A stretch of 64,000 nt of DNA, taken from Pelagibacterales bacterium SAG-MED47. GTDB lineage: Bacteria; Pseudomonadota; Alphaproteobacteria; Pelagibacterales; Pelagibacteraceae. Of the stretch, positions 18,769-28,314 are shown piece after piece. The DNA is taken from the NCBI GenBank assembly GCA_014653355.1, contig JACWEO010000003.1, positions 49,279-113,278 on the forward strand, written 5' to 3'. Below the pieces are notes generated by a model. The model made no database searches, was not told the DNA's origin, and worked only from the letters and a program-made list of their open reading frames with translations. Each line of letters opens with the position of its first letter. Position 1 is the stretch's first letter. The position numbers were made by a program, and so were the translations under genes.

Positions 18769-21764
18769 TGGTTCAAAGCTTTAGATTAGATGGAGTAGGA
18801 TTAATTAAAAGAGATAAAAAACTTTCATTCAAATTTAATGGAAAAATCTATTATGGATATGAGGGGGATACCCTTGCTTCAGCCTTAATAGCAAATGGTA
18901 TTCATTTAGTTGGTAGAAGCTTTAAATATCACAGACCAAGAGGTTTTTTTGGTGCAGGTGTTGATGAGCCTTATGCAATTGTTCAACTATTTAGAAATGG
19001 TGAAACTGAACCAAATATAAAAGCCACAGAACAGGAACTTTTTGAAGGGTTAGAGGCAAGTAGTGTAAATTGTTGGCCTAGCGTTAACTTTGATATTGGA
19101 GCAATAAATAATTTTTTAAAAATATTTTTACCTGCAGGTTTTTATTATAAGACATTTATGTGGCCAAAAAGTTTTTGGTATAAAATTTATGAGCCATTGA
19201 TCAGAAAAGCTGCTGGTTTAGGAACTGTGTCAACAAGCCATGACAAAGAAAGATATGAACATAAATACGAATATTGTGATTTATTAATAGCTGGTTCAGG
19301 GCCATCTGGATTAGCAAGTGCGTATGCTGCAGCCAAAAATGGAGCAAGAGTAATTTTAGCAGAAGACAAATCACGTTTCGGAGGCACTTTATTAACTAAC
19401 GATGTAAATATTGGAAATAAATCAGGCAAAGAATGGGCAGAAGGTATTATTTCTGAACTCAAAGAAATGCCTAATGTGATAGTTAAAAATAGGTCTCAGG
19501 TTTTTGGTTATTATGATCACAACATGTTAGTAATGACAGAAAGAATAAGTGATCATTTACCTATAACAAAAAAATTTCATCCAAAACAAAGACTTTGGTA
19601 TATTAGAGCTCAAGAAGTTCTGATCTCGAGTGGTTCTATAGAAAGACCATTGGTATTTGGAAATAATGATACTCCAGGCGTAATGCTTTCTTCAGCAGCA
19701 AAGGAATATTTAAAAGTTTATGGAGTTTTAGTTGGAAAAAAACCACTTATTTTTACCAATAATGACAGTGGTTATGAAACAGCAATTGAATTTAAAAAGA
19801 ACGGGATTGATCCAGTAATTTTAGATACAAGAAAAAATCCACAATCTGAAATAGTTGATGAGGCAAAACACTTAAAAATAAATATTAAGTTTAGTTATGT
19901 AGTTGTTGCTGCTAAAGGATATAAAAAAGTAAAATCTGCTGATATAGCTCAAATTTCTGATGATAAAGAACAACTTGGAAAGTTAGAGAATGTAAAATGT
20001 GATTGTATATGTGTTTCTGGGTTTTGGACACCTACTATCCACTTAGCTTCACAATCTGGGAATAAAACAACTTTTGATGAAAATATTGATGCTTTTGTCC
20101 CTGGGATATCAAAACAAAATGAAAGAACATTAGGTGCAGCCAATGGAGAATATAGATTATCTGAAACCTTAAAGAATTCATTTGAAACTGGTTATGAGCT
20201 ATCAAAAAAGATCACTAATAATGATAATAAAGTTTCTTTTCCAAATGTACTTGAAAAAAAATCAACTGTTCATGATAAATTTTGGTGTGTTCCATTACCA
20301 AAAGGTAAAAACTATAAAAGATTTTTAGATTTTCAAAACGATGTTGCAGTTTCAGATATAGAGATAGCACTTAAAGAGGGATATCGATCAATTGAACACG
20401 TAAAAAGATATACTACTTTAGGCATGGCAACTGACCAAGGTAAAACAAGTAATCTTAATGGTTTACAATTAGTTTCTAAAATAGAAAATAAAGTTGTTCC
20501 TGCAGTAGGTCATACCACTTTTAGACCTCCATATACACCAGTCTCTATAGGAGCAATTGTTGGAAGAGAAATTGGTAAACATTCAAAACCTACAAGAAAA
20601 TCTCCAATGCATTCATGGCATGAAAAAAATAATGCAGTTTTTGTTGATGCAGGAGTATGGTTGAGACCTAGATACTATAAACGAGGTAATGAAAATTTAT
20701 TTGAGGGATCAAAAAGAGAAGCAAAAAATGTAAGAAGAAATGTTGGTGTATGTGATGTTACAACTTTAGGTAAAATTGATATTAAAGGACCTGATGCAGC
20801 AGAGCTTCTAAATCGAGTTTATACTAATGCATGGTTGAAATTACCCATTGGAAAAGCTAGATACGGTGTCATGTTAAGAGAAGATGGAATTGTAATGGAT
20901 GATGGAACAACGACAAGAATCTCAGAAAACCATTATCATATGACTACTACTACAGCTCAGGCAGCAAATGTTCTATCTCATTTAGAATATTACTTACAAT
21001 TAGTTTGGCCAGAATTGAATGTAAATGTTGTTTCAACTACTGAACAATGGGCTGGGGCTGCGATAGCAGGACCAAAATCCAGAGATTTATTGCAAAAATT
21101 ATTTCCAAATTTCGATGTATCAAATGAGGGTTTACCTTTTATGGGTTATATGGAAGGAGAGTTATTTGGTGTAAAAGCAAGAATTTTTAGAATTTCTTTT
21201 TCTGGGGAGTTAGCTTATGAAGTAAATGTTGAGTCTGACAATGGGAACTTTATGTGGGAAAAAATTATGGAAATTGGTAAAGAGTTAAAGATTCAACCTT
21301 ATGGAACTGAGGCTTTATCAACATTAAGAATTGAAATGGGACATGTTGCGGGGTCTGAGCTCGATGGAAGAACGATACCTTATGATAATTCCTTAGAGGG
21401 ATTAGTAAGTAAGAAGAAAGACTTCATTGGCAAAAGATCTTTGTCCAAGAAAGCTTTTAGCGCAGACGATAGGCAAAAAATTGTTGGCGTTATACCTTTA
21501 GATAAAAAAACAAGTATCCCAGAGGGTTCACATTTAGTCAAAGATTCAAAGGCGTCATTACCTAACCCAAAATTGGGATATATTTCTGCTTCTTGTTGGA
21601 GTGTTGAACATGATAATCCATTTTCTCTTGCTATACTTAAAGATGGAAAAAACATGATTGGTAAAAAATTATTTGTAATGTCTCCACTTAAAAATAAAAT
21701 AATTCCAGTTGAGATTGTTTCATCACATTATGTTGATCCGAAAGGTGAAAGAGCAAGATCATGA
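18768..21764 (+). CDS. soxA: Sarcosine oxidase alpha subunit
   Basis: A 998-residue subunit with an N-terminal ferredoxin-like domain (about 10-110; cluster cysteines absent as usual), an NAD-binding Rossmann domain (IAGSGPSGLASAYAA near 180), and a C-terminal GcvT-type folate-binding domain (about 610-990; RNVGVCDVTTLGKIDIKGPD). It receives the imine and transfers the one-carbon unit to THF. Length and architecture match the family, with no disruption. Overlaps soxG by 4 bases. Confidence 0.95.
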   Translation: MVQSFRLDGVGLIKRDKKLSFKFNGKIYYGYEGDTLASALIANGIHLVGRSFKYHRPRGFFGAGVDEPYAIVQLFRNGETEPNIKATEQELFEGLEASSVNCWPSVNFDIGAINNFLKIFLPAGFYYKTFMWPKSFWYKIYEPLIRKAAGLGTVSTSHDKERYEHKYEYCDLLIAGSGPSGLASAYAAAKNGARVILAEDKSRFGGTLLTNDVNIGNKSGKEWAEGIISELKEMPNVIVKNRSQVFGYYDHNMLVMTERISDHLPITKKFHPKQRLWYIRAQEVLISSGSIERPLVFGNNDTPGVMLSSAAKEYLKVYGVLVGKKPLIFTNNDSGYETAIEFKKNGIDPVILDTRKNPQSEIVDEAKHLKINIKFSYVVVAAKGYKKVKSADIAQISDDKEQLGKLENVKCDCICVSGFWTPTIHLASQSGNKTTFDENIDAFVPGISKQNERTLGAANGEYRLSETLKNSFETGYELSKKITNNDNKVSFPNVLEKKSTVHDKFWCVPLPKGKNYKRFLDFQNDVAVSDIEIALKEGYRSIEHVKRYTTLGMATDQGKTSNLNGLQLVSKIENKVVPAVGHTTFRPPYTPVSIGAIVGREIGKHSKPTRKSPMHSWHEKNNAVFVDAGVWLRPRYYKRGNENLFEGSKREAKNVRRNVGVCDVTTLGKIDIKGPDAAELLNRVYTNAWLKLPIGKARYGVMLREDGIVMDDGTTTRISENHYHMTTTTAQAANVLSHLEYYLQLVWPELNVNVVSTTEQWAGAAIAGPKSRDLLQKLFPNFDVSNEGLPFMGYMEGELFGVKARIFRISFSGELAYEVNVESDNGNFMWEKIMEIGKELKIQPYGTEALSTLRIEMGHVAGSELDGRTIPYDNSLEGLVSKKKDFIGKRSLSKKAFSADDRQKIVGVIPLDKKTSIPEGSHLVKDSKASLPNPKLGYISASCWSVEHDNPFSLAILKDGKNMIGKKLFVMSPLKNKIIPVEIVSSHYVDPKGERARS

Positions 21765-22348
21765 GCTCAACATCAGCTTTAGAAAGCATTCATTCAAAAG
21801 GTAAATTTGGAGATCATAAATATAAAAATAAAAATGAAATTTTGAAAATTTCTGAAATAAAAAATTTATTAATAGTCCAGATAGCACAGTATAAATGTTC
21901 TAAAGTTTTAAGTGAGACCATTGATTTAGATAATTTAAAATTAAAAGACGTACCATTCAGTGTAGCTAATAATGATAATACAAGAATTTTATGGAACGGC
22001 CCGAAAAATTGGCTTCTAGTATCAACTAAAAAAAATTTACTTAAAGACATCTCAAAGATTTTAAAAGATAAAGATTTCGCTTTAACAGATATATCGCATT
22101 CAAAAGCCATTATTGAAATAGAGGGAAAAGATGTAAAGGAAGTTCTAAAAAAAGGATGTCCTTATAATTTCAATATTTTGGAAAAAAATAATTCAATTAA
22201 TTCAGTGTACAATGGGATAGCATTTACGGTTGATATGCTTCAAAGTGATCCAAATAAAGTAAGATTGTTTACTCTAAGAAGTTTTGGTGAATCTTTATAT
22301 CACTCTATTACAGATGCATCATTAGAATTTGGTTTTAAATCAATATAA
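21761..22348 (+). CDS. soxG: Sarcosine oxidase gamma subunit
   Basis: A 195-residue subunit related to the GcvT fold, completing the soxBDAG tetramer. Recognisable features are the position directly after soxA (ATGA overlap), length, and the C-terminal RLFTLRSFGESLYHSI pattern. It has no catalytic cofactor motif of its own and is thought to help bridge the other subunits. The sequence diverges more than its partners. Convergent with the EamA gene, with a 5-base gap. Confidence 0.88.
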   Translation: MSSTSALESIHSKGKFGDHKYKNKNEILKISEIKNLLIVQIAQYKCSKVLSETIDLDNLKLKDVPFSVANNDNTRILWNGPKNWLLVSTKKNLLKDISKILKDKDFALTDISHSKAIIEIEGKDVKEVLKKGCPYNFNILEKNNSINSVYNGIAFTVDMLQSDPNKVRLFTLRSFGESLYHSITDASLEFGFKSI

Positions 22349-22353
22349 TTATT

Positions 22354-23202
22354 TTAATCTCTAGTTGCAATATAAACACCCACTGAGGTAATTATAAAAC
22401 CTATAATATCTAAGAAAGTCAAGTCTTCATTAAGGAAAAACCATGCCATGAAAGCAGATGTAGTTGGTATCAAAAAAAATATTGAAACTGTTTTACTTGC
22501 TGAATTTTTTTTAATTAAAAACATTAATATTGTAAATGCTCCAAAAGATACTAAAAAAATTTGGTGACTCATTGCAATAAAAAATGTTTTAGTAAAATCA
22601 ATATATGGTTTGACAAAAAATATGATTACAAGAATATGAAAAAGATATCCACCGAGTGCTTGATAAAAATTACTTATTACTAATGGAAGATTTTTACTTA
22701 ATTTTTTTTGCCAAATTGTAGAAAATGTAATTGAAATAAGAGCAACTATAGTTGCAATCAATCCTAAAAGTGGAATATCTGAACCAATATCTACACCTAG
22801 AACTAATACCGCTCCTACAAATCCCAATGAAATGCCAATCCACTGTTGTATTGATACTTTTTCATTTAACATAGGTCCAGTTAAAATATTTGTTAAAATT
22901 GGTTGCAGTGTCACAATTAAAGCCGCTATGCTTGTTGGCATTCCAACTGAAATAGAATAAAAAACTCCTCCTAAGTAAAGTCCATGAAAAAGAACTCCAC
23001 TAAATAAAGCCTCTACCAAATTTTTTTTACTTATAATTATTGACTGCTTTAAATAAATCGAAAATATATAAAAACCTATTGCTACAAAAAAAAATCTAAA
23101 CGCTAATGCTGAAAATGGATCACTATTATCAATTATTGGCTTAGTAGTAATAAAGGCAGAAGACCATAACAATACAAATATAATTGGAAAAATTCTGACC
23201 AT
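22354..23202 (-). CDS. EamA/DMT family transporter
   Basis: A 282-residue inner-membrane protein with about ten transmembrane helices arranged as two EamA repeats. The N-terminal LLWSSAFITTKPII and PFSALAFRFF segments and the mid-chain NEKVSIQQWIGISLGFVGAVLVL pattern are typical. It probably moves a small metabolite, but the substrate cannot be predicted. It ends 5 bases from the soxG stop and is transcribed towards it. Confidence 0.88.
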   Translation of the reverse strand: MVRIFPIIFVLLWSSAFITTKPIIDNSDPFSALAFRFFFVAIGFYIFSIYLKQSIIISKKNLVEALFSGVLFHGLYLGGVFYSISVGMPTSIAALIVTLQPILTNILTGPMLNEKVSIQQWIGISLGFVGAVLVLGVDIGSDIPLLGLIATIVALISITFSTIWQKKLSKNLPLVISNFYQALGGYLFHILVIIFFVKPYIDFTKTFFIAMSHQIFLVSFGAFTILMFLIKKNSASKTVSIFFLIPTTSAFMAWFFLNEDLTFLDIIGFIITSVGVYIATRD

Positions 23203-23328
23203 TTCAGGTTTTATAATGCATTTATACTTACATTAGATTATTAAATTTAGTTAAATTTACTTATGAAAATTAGCCTTTTAAGTTCTATCTTGAGTTGTAT
23301 TACAAAATGTATAAAAATCTTAATTATT

Positions 23329-23652
23329 ATGATTAGAAAAAAAATAATTTTTGGATTATTTTTAATCAGTACACTTGGAGCTTGTGGAGCTCCAACAGCC
23401 ATGTTGGGACCAGCTTATACTTTTTCATCTACAGGTAGTGCTTTACAATCTGGGTTTTCTTACGGTTCAAATGAACTTATAAAAAATTATACAGGTAAAA
23501 CTCCATTAGAAAATTTAGAGGAAATTGTTACAAACAACCCTACAATTGAAAATAACATTCAAAAACAAACTTTAGAAAGTGACGATTTTTATCAATTAGT
23601 TAAAAAAAAAATTCAGATGACTAAAGGTAAAATCAAATTGTCTAGTCAATAA
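23329..23652 (+). CDS. Small predicted lipoprotein of unknown function
   Basis: A 107-residue product if started at the ATG at 23329, which gives a short MIRKK n-region, a hydrophobic core and a lipobox-like LGAC, so the mature protein would be lipid-anchored at the Cys. The same frame extends up to an ATG at 23263, but that start would bury the signal peptide behind another hydrophobic stretch, so I prefer 23329. After the Cys comes a Gly/Ser-rich segment (FSSTGSALQSGFSYGS) and a charged tail. No known domain recognised. Its 3' end overlaps the convergent gene by 11 bases. Confidence 0.7.
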   Translation: MIRKKIIFGLFLISTLGACGAPTAMLGPAYTFSSTGSALQSGFSYGSNELIKNYTGKTPLENLEEIVTNNPTIENNIQKQTLESDDFYQLVKKKIQMTKGKIKLSSQ

Positions 23653-24049
23653 TTTTAAGAAAAATTAAGTGGTTTTGTTTGGTTTCTTTACACCACAATT
23701 CATAACTCTCACACATTCTCCACAAATGATCAAAAGATCGTTGAGATAATTCTAGTGGGAAATGACTTTTTGCGTAATACAGTTTAGGAAATTGAATTAG
23801 TTGTTTTATCATCATATCTTTTTGAATATAAAGTAACTTTAATGTTTCTTTAGGAACTTTTTTTTCAAATTTTTTTATTAATTTATCATGAAATTTACCA
23901 CTACTTATTTCATTGTACTCATTTGTTCCAATAAAAGCTTCTAAGGAATTTATGATTGAAAAGTCAGAATTTTTCTTTTTAATTTCAGATATTTTTAAAT
24001 AAATTGACTCAGCTACATAAAGCACATACGGCTTTTCACATATAGACAT
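23642..24049 (-). CDS. Hypothetical protein, 135 residues
   Basis: A soluble, helical, Lys/Glu-rich protein without signal peptide. The recognisable stretch RSFDHLWRMCESYELWCKE (about 106-124), with two Cys and several Trp, looks like a conserved core. No family identified. It starts 3 bases after the end of the racemase gene on the same strand, so it is probably its operon partner. Confidence 0.65.
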   Translation of the reverse strand: MSICEKPYVLYVAESIYLKISEIKKKNSDFSIINSLEAFIGTNEYNEISSGKFHDKLIKKFEKKVPKETLKLLYIQKDMMIKQLIQFPKLYYAKSHFPLELSQRSFDHLWRMCESYELWCKETKQNHLIFLKIID

Positions 24050-24051
24050 TC

Positions 24052-24798
24052 TTATTTTCTATATTTATTCATAGCTGAATTAGCTAGAATTAGATTAGGA
24101 TCTAAAAAAATCTTTGATGATTTAATTGTTTTAAAAGATTTAAATGCAAAAATAGCTATAGGTAATTCAGTACAACCAAGAATTATTTTTTTACATTTTT
24201 TTTTAATTAGATAATTAATTGCAGGTTTAATTACTCTACTTGCTGCTTTTATTTTACCCATCTTTACAAACTTGATAGCTTTATTTACAGAATTATTTTG
24301 ATTAAAACTATTTGGGAAAATTAATCTATAATCTTTGTCAAAAAATTTGTTATAGACACCAGTATTTAAAGTCCCTTCAGTAGCAAGCAAGCCAATACTT
24401 GAATTTTTTTTACATTTTTTTTTTGTATAATTAAGAACTTCTTTTGGCATATTTACAATTGGTAGATTAATTTTTTTTTGTAAATCATCATACCAATAAT
24501 GAGCAGTATTACATGGTATAACAATAAACTTACATTTGCTTTTTTTAAGAACTTGACATCCATAAATTAGACTGTTTAAGACTAATGAATATTTTTTTTT
24601 ACCTACTTTATTGTTTTTCTTTTTAGATAAATTTTTTGTATGAATTCCTATAGATTCAGGTCTTCCTGGAATATTTGATTTATTATAAAGAATGAATAGT
24701 GGATAATCTTGATCAATTTTTCCCCTATTTAAAATTGCTAATTTATTACAAAAGTCAAGACCAGCTTGAGTTCCCATTCCACCTAGAATACCAATCAT
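24052..24798 (-). CDS. Aspartate/glutamate racemase family protein
   Basis: A 248-residue cofactor-independent Asp/Glu racemase superfamily protein. The two catalytic cysteines lie in VIPCNTAHYW (Cys about 98) and ILGCTELP (about 209), and the N-terminus GILGGMGTQA matches aspartate racemases. It probably interconverts L- and D-aspartate or a similar amino acid. Surface is very Lys-rich. Downstream of cspA on the same strand across a 107-base gap containing a nested inverted repeat. Confidence 0.87.
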   Translation of the reverse strand: MIGILGGMGTQAGLDFCNKLAILNRGKIDQDYPLFILYNKSNIPGRPESIGIHTKNLSKKKNNKVGKKKYSLVLNSLIYGCQVLKKSKCKFIVIPCNTAHYWYDDLQKKINLPIVNMPKEVLNYTKKKCKKNSSIGLLATEGTLNTGVYNKFFDKDYRLIFPNSFNQNNSVNKAIKFVKMGKIKAASRVIKPAINYLIKKKCKKIILGCTELPIAIFAFKSFKTIKSSKIFLDPNLILANSAMNKYRK

Positions 24799-24830
24799 AG
24801 TAAAATTATTTATAAGTTTCAGAGTAGTTC

Positions 24831-24887
24831 ATTGGCTATAAAATAAATCAATTCTCAATAAAAGAATTGGAAATAATTACAGCCAAT
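24831..24887. repeat. Nested inverted repeat between cspA and racemase
   Basis: Two perfect 7-base inverted pairs are nested: outer ATTGGCT (24831-24837) with AGCCAAT (24881-24887), inner CAATTCT (24849-24855) with AGAATTG (24863-24869) around a 7-base loop. In RNA of either strand this could form a hairpin with an internal loop. It could be the cspA 3' end, an attenuator before the racemase gene, or a protein-binding palindrome. No clear U-run follows on the cspA strand, so it is not a textbook terminator. Confidence 0.55.
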
Positions 24888-24905
24888 AAAATGATATTAT
24901 GAAAA

Positions 24906-25112
24906 TTATGCAGTTTTTAAGTTAACTGCTGAAGGACCTTTAGGACCATCTTCAACATCGAAAGTCAAAGCTTGACCCTCATCTAAACCGTTCATACCAG
25001 CATCTCTTACTGCTGAAACATGTACAAACACATCTTTTTCTTTATCTTCTCTTTCAATAAAACCAAATCCTTTGGTTGGATTGAACCACTTTACTTTTCC
25101 TTGTAGACTCAT
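24906..25112 (-). CDS. cspA: Cold shock protein (CspA family)
   Basis: A 68-residue single cold-shock domain. RNP1 (KGFGFIE, about 14-20) and RNP2 (VFVHVSA, about 28-34) are intact, so it binds single-stranded nucleic acid and acts as an RNA chaperone. Codon use is less AT-extreme than the neighbours, as expected of a highly expressed gene. The 118-base upstream region contains a perfect TTGACA on the coding strand (25199-25194) but no well-spaced -10, so a promoter there is uncertain. Confidence 0.96.
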   Translation of the reverse strand: MSLQGKVKWFNPTKGFGFIEREDKEKDVFVHVSAVRDAGMNGLDEGQALTFDVEDGPKGPSAVNLKTA

Positions 25113-25230
25113 ATTTATCTTCTTACTTTTTGTTGTGTTAATATATTACTTATAATTAAGTAATTTTAGCTTTCTTCATAATTTATAGGGTTTTGTCAAC
25201 TAAATAGATGTTTTTGGGGCTTTTTTTGTA

Positions 25231-25698
25231 CTAATCGTTGTTTATCTGTTTAGTTAAATAGATAGAATTTATATCCTCTTTATAATGTGCGAAGGGCTCA
25301 CAAGGAGCAAAATCACATTTTTTAAATAATTTTCGTGCTGGTTCAAAAAATTTACCTGCACCCGTTTCTATACTTAATCTTTTTATATTTAATTTTTTAG
25401 CCTCAAGGATTAAATAGTGAATTACTTGTATACCATTACCTTTGTTTCTATAATTGTCGTGAATCCGAATTGATTTAAATTCTCCATGTTCTTTTGTAAG
25501 AAATTTCAAAGCACCACAGCCAAATAACTTTTCCTCTTGCCATAGACTCCAAAATTTAATTGATGGAGTTTTAAGCCCAGGTATATCAAGAACATGTGTA
25601 CTTCCTTCAGGGGACGCAGCTTTTAATTCTATAAAATGTTTTGTCAAAAGCTGATTAACTTCAGGATGATCAAAATTTCCCTCTATTGATTTAAGCAT
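25231..25698 (-). CDS. GNAT family N-acetyltransferase
   Basis: A 155-residue GNAT-fold protein. The acetyl-CoA-binding region is YRNKGNGIQVIHYLILEAK (about 82-100; the usual R/Q-x-x-G-x-G/A pattern), followed by KRLSIETGAGKFFEPARKLF, which is typical of small-molecule acetyltransferases of this group. Substrate unknown. It begins just after purK ends and is probably co-transcribed with purEK, although a purine role is not implied. Confidence 0.82.
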   Translation of the reverse strand: MLKSIEGNFDHPEVNQLLTKHFIELKAASPEGSTHVLDIPGLKTPSIKFWSLWQEEKLFGCGALKFLTKEHGEFKSIRIHDNYRNKGNGIQVIHYLILEAKKLNIKRLSIETGAGKFFEPARKLFKKCDFAPCEPFAHYKEDINSIYLTKQINND

Positions 25699-26745
25699 TT
25701 AAAGTAAAGTTGTTATATGACCCATTTTTCTTTTCTCTTTTATTTCTTTCTTTAGATAATCAAAAAAAAATTCATTCTTACCTAGTTCTAAATTTTTTCG
25801 ATAAGGTTCAATTTGGTTGCCAATTAAATTTACCATTTTAGCATTAGATAATTTTTTTAACGCAACTTTTTCAAGTGAGCATACAGCTCTTACATGATTT
25901 TCAAATTGACTTACATTATAAGCATTAATAGTTAAATGGCCAGAATTATGAACTCTTGGTGCAATTTCATTTACGTATAGATTTTCATTTCTATCAATAA
26001 AAAATTCTACACACAATGTACCAATGTATTTAAGTTCTTCTGCAATCATGATAGCCCAATCTTTTGATTGATTTAAAATTTTTTTACTAATTTCAGCAGG
26101 TATAACTGAATATTTAAGAATTTGATCTTGATGGGTATTTTCTATTGGATCATAAATCTCAAAGTTATTATTACCATATCTTGTCACTATAACTGAAATT
26201 TCTTTTTTTAGCTTTACTAGCTTTTCTAGTATGTAGCCTTTAGAAAAATCTATATCTAATGAATTTATATCCTCAGCTGTTTTGATTGGATACTGACCTT
26301 TTCCATCATAGCCCATTGTAGTAGTTTTCAAAATTCCTGGTAAAAAATCTCCCAATGTTTCAATATCAGATTTTTTTTCTATAGATACATATCTTGTTGT
26401 TCTTATATTGAGCTTATTTACAAAATCTTTTTCAGCAATTCTATGCTGTATAAGTCTGTTAACTGATGGTTTTGGCAAAACAGGTTTTAATTTATTCATT
26501 TCATTAAGAGTTTCATAAGGAATATTTTCAAATTCATAACTAATAACGTCAACTTTACTAATAAATTCTAATATTTTTTGTTTATCATCGTATCCTCCAA
26601 AAATAAATTCATCACAAAAATTTTGTGCTGGAGCATCTTTATCGTCTGAGTAAATGACTGTTCTTATATCTAACTTTTTTGCTGCTGATGACATCATGCT
26701 ACCTAATTGACCTCCACCAATGATTCCAAGATTTTTTAATGCCAT
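25699..26745 (-). CDS. purK: N5-carboxyaminoimidazole ribonucleotide synthase
   Basis: A 348-residue ATP-grasp enzyme converting AIR, bicarbonate and ATP to N5-CAIR in purine synthesis. The N-terminus IIGGGQLGSMM (8-18) and ATP-grasp segments (TTTMGYDGKGQY; INEIAPRVHNSGH with the catalytic Arg/Asn) are intact. Length typical. It lies 7 bases after purE and its product is the substrate of PurE. Confidence 0.94.
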   Translation of the reverse strand: MALKNLGIIGGGQLGSMMSSAAKKLDIRTVIYSDDKDAPAQNFCDEFIFGGYDDKQKILEFISKVDVISYEFENIPYETLNEMNKLKPVLPKPSVNRLIQHRIAEKDFVNKLNIRTTRYVSIEKKSDIETLGDFLPGILKTTTMGYDGKGQYPIKTAEDINSLDIDFSKGYILEKLVKLKKEISVIVTRYGNNNFEIYDPIENTHQDQILKYSVIPAEISKKILNQSKDWAIMIAEELKYIGTLCVEFFIDRNENLYVNEIAPRVHNSGHLTINAYNVSQFENHVRAVCSLEKVALKKLSNAKMVNLIGNQIEPYRKNLELGKNEFFFDYLKKEIKEKRKMGHITTLL

Positions 26746-26752
26746 CCTTTTA

Positions 26753-27244
26753 TTATTTTGGATTTTTTTTTACTGATTTGGTTTGAGATAATCGCCAACT
26801 TTTCAATTTTTTCTTTATAACAGGATTACTATTTGCAAGAATTGAGGCAGCTAATAAAGCAGCATTAATTGCTCCATCTTCTCCTATTGCTAAAGTTCCC
26901 ACAGGGATACCTTTTGGCATTTGGGCAATAGACAAGAGGCTATCTAGACCTTTTAGTTTTTTACTCTCAATTGGAACACCTAAAACAGGAATCGTAGTTA
27001 AAGCTGAAATCATACCTGGAAGATGAGCGGATCCTCCTGCACCAGCAATTATTACACCAATATCATTTCTATCTGCAGAACTTGCATATTCAAACATTCT
27101 ATTTGGGGTTCGGTGAGCTGATATTATTTTTGTTTCAAATTTAACACCTAAGTTTTTAAGGATTTTAGTAGCTAATTTCATAGTTTTATAGTCAGATTGA
27201 CTACCCATAACAATAGAGACTTTAAGTTTTTTAATATTTTTCAT
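26753..27244 (-). CDS. purE: N5-CAIR mutase
   Basis: A 163-residue class I PurE that rearranges N5-CAIR to [14 protein letters not shown] (about 14-23) and SAHRTPNRM (catalytic His about 43) are diagnostic, as is the [11 protein letters not shown] loop. The C-terminal tail is Lys-rich. First gene of purE-purK-GNAT; its upstream region (27245-27346) is shared with the divergent M19-like gene. Confidence 0.95.
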   Translation of the reverse strand: MKNIKKLKVSIVMGSQSDYKTMKLATKILKNLGVKFETKIISAHRTPNRMFEYASSADRNDIGVIIAGAGGSAHLPGMISALTTIPVLGVPIESKKLKGLDSLLSIAQMPKGIPVGTLAIGEDGAINAALLAASILANSNPVIKKKLKSWRLSQTKSVKKNPK

Positions 27245-27346
27245 GATATTGTAAGCTTAATCTTTATTTCAAAATTAAATAATAAATTCAATAAAATAAA
27301 TAGTATTTAAAAAACATATTGGTATGCTTAATTATTATTCATCAAA

Positions 27347-28312
27347 ATGAAATTTAAAATAGATAATTTACAATACTGCAATTGGTCTAGAAAAATTTTT
27401 GAAATTAATAGAGAGGCTGGGCTTGATGCAGTGCATGTAACAATAGTATATCATGAGGATTTTGATGAACATTTGAGTGAAATCCAAAAATGGAAAAAAT
27501 TATTTGAAGAAAACTCAGACTTAATTTTTCTCGGAAACAATTTCAAGGATATTGAGAAAGCTAATAAAGAGAAAAAAACAGCAATTTTTTTTGGATTTCA
27601 AAATTGCTCACCTATCGAGGATGATATTAATTTAGTTGAAAAAGTTCATGAACTTGGATGTAGATTTATGCAACTAACTTATAATAATCAATCCTTACTA
27701 GCTACTGGATGTTATGAAAAAATTGACAGTGGGGTAACAAACTTTGGCCGAGAAGTAATAAAAGAAATGAATAAAGTAGGTGTTGTTGTAGACATGTCTC
27801 ATTCAGCAGAGAAAAGTACTTTTGATGCAATAGAAATAAGTGAAAAACCAATTGCTATAACTCACGCTAACCCATCATTTTGGCACGCTGCTAAAAGAAA
27901 TAAATCTTCAGAATTATTAAAAACTTTGAGTGATAGTGGTGGTATTCTAGGTTTTTCTCTTTATCCGCATCATTTAAAAAATAATACAAATTGTACTTTA
28001 GAAAGCTTTTGTGAAATGATAGCCAGAACAGCTGAAGTTATGAGTGTAAAAAATATTGGAATTGGTTCTGATCTTTGTTTAAATCAACCGGATGAAGTTG
28101 TTGAATGGATGAGAAATGGAACTTGGTCTAAAAGTAAAAATTATGGAGAAGGATCCAAAAATAAACCAGGTTTTCCAATTCAACCAAAATGGTTTGAAGA
28201 TGCAAGAGGTTTTAAAAACTTAGAAACAGGTTTAAAAAAAATCGGGTTTTCAGAAACTGAGACTAATGGAATACTTGGCAATAATTGGTATAATTTTTAT
28301 AAAACTATTTAG
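27347..28312 (+). CDS. Peptidase M19-like (membrane/renal dipeptidase family) protein
   Basis: A 321-residue amidohydrolase-fold protein of the M19 group. Matching family segments are GCRFMQLTYNNQ (about 105-116), VVVDMSHSAEKST (metal-binding His/Asp region, about 144-156), ITHANPSFWHAAKRN (about 174-188) and IGIGSDL. It lacks the N-terminal DxHxD metal motif of true renal dipeptidases and instead starts with NLQYCNWSRKIF, as in a subgroup found near betaine/dimethylglycine genes in other bacteria (from memory). It may hydrolyse a small amide other than a dipeptide. No signal peptide, so it is cytoplasmic. First gene of a four-gene run. Confidence 0.75.
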   Translation: MKFKIDNLQYCNWSRKIFEINREAGLDAVHVTIVYHEDFDEHLSEIQKWKKLFEENSDLIFLGNNFKDIEKANKEKKTAIFFGFQNCSPIEDDINLVEKVHELGCRFMQLTYNNQSLLATGCYEKIDSGVTNFGREVIKEMNKVGVVVDMSHSAEKSTFDAIEISEKPIAITHANPSFWHAAKRNKSSELLKTLSDSGGILGFSLYPHHLKNNTNCTLESFCEMIARTAEVMSVKNIGIGSDLCLNQPDEVVEWMRNGTWSKSKNYGEGSKNKPGFPIQPKWFEDARGFKNLETGLKKIGFSETETNGILGNNWYNFYKTI

Positions 28313-28314
28313 AA

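Noticed and set aside
23263-23328. Upstream start for the small lipoprotein
   Set aside because: The 22-residue extension contains another hydrophobic stretch and would displace the lipobox; 23329 gives a standard signal peptide.
25171-25199. Sigma-70 promoter for cspA with TTGACA at 25199-25194
   Set aside because: No -10 hexamer lies at proper spacing; the match is kept only as a remark in the cspA entry.
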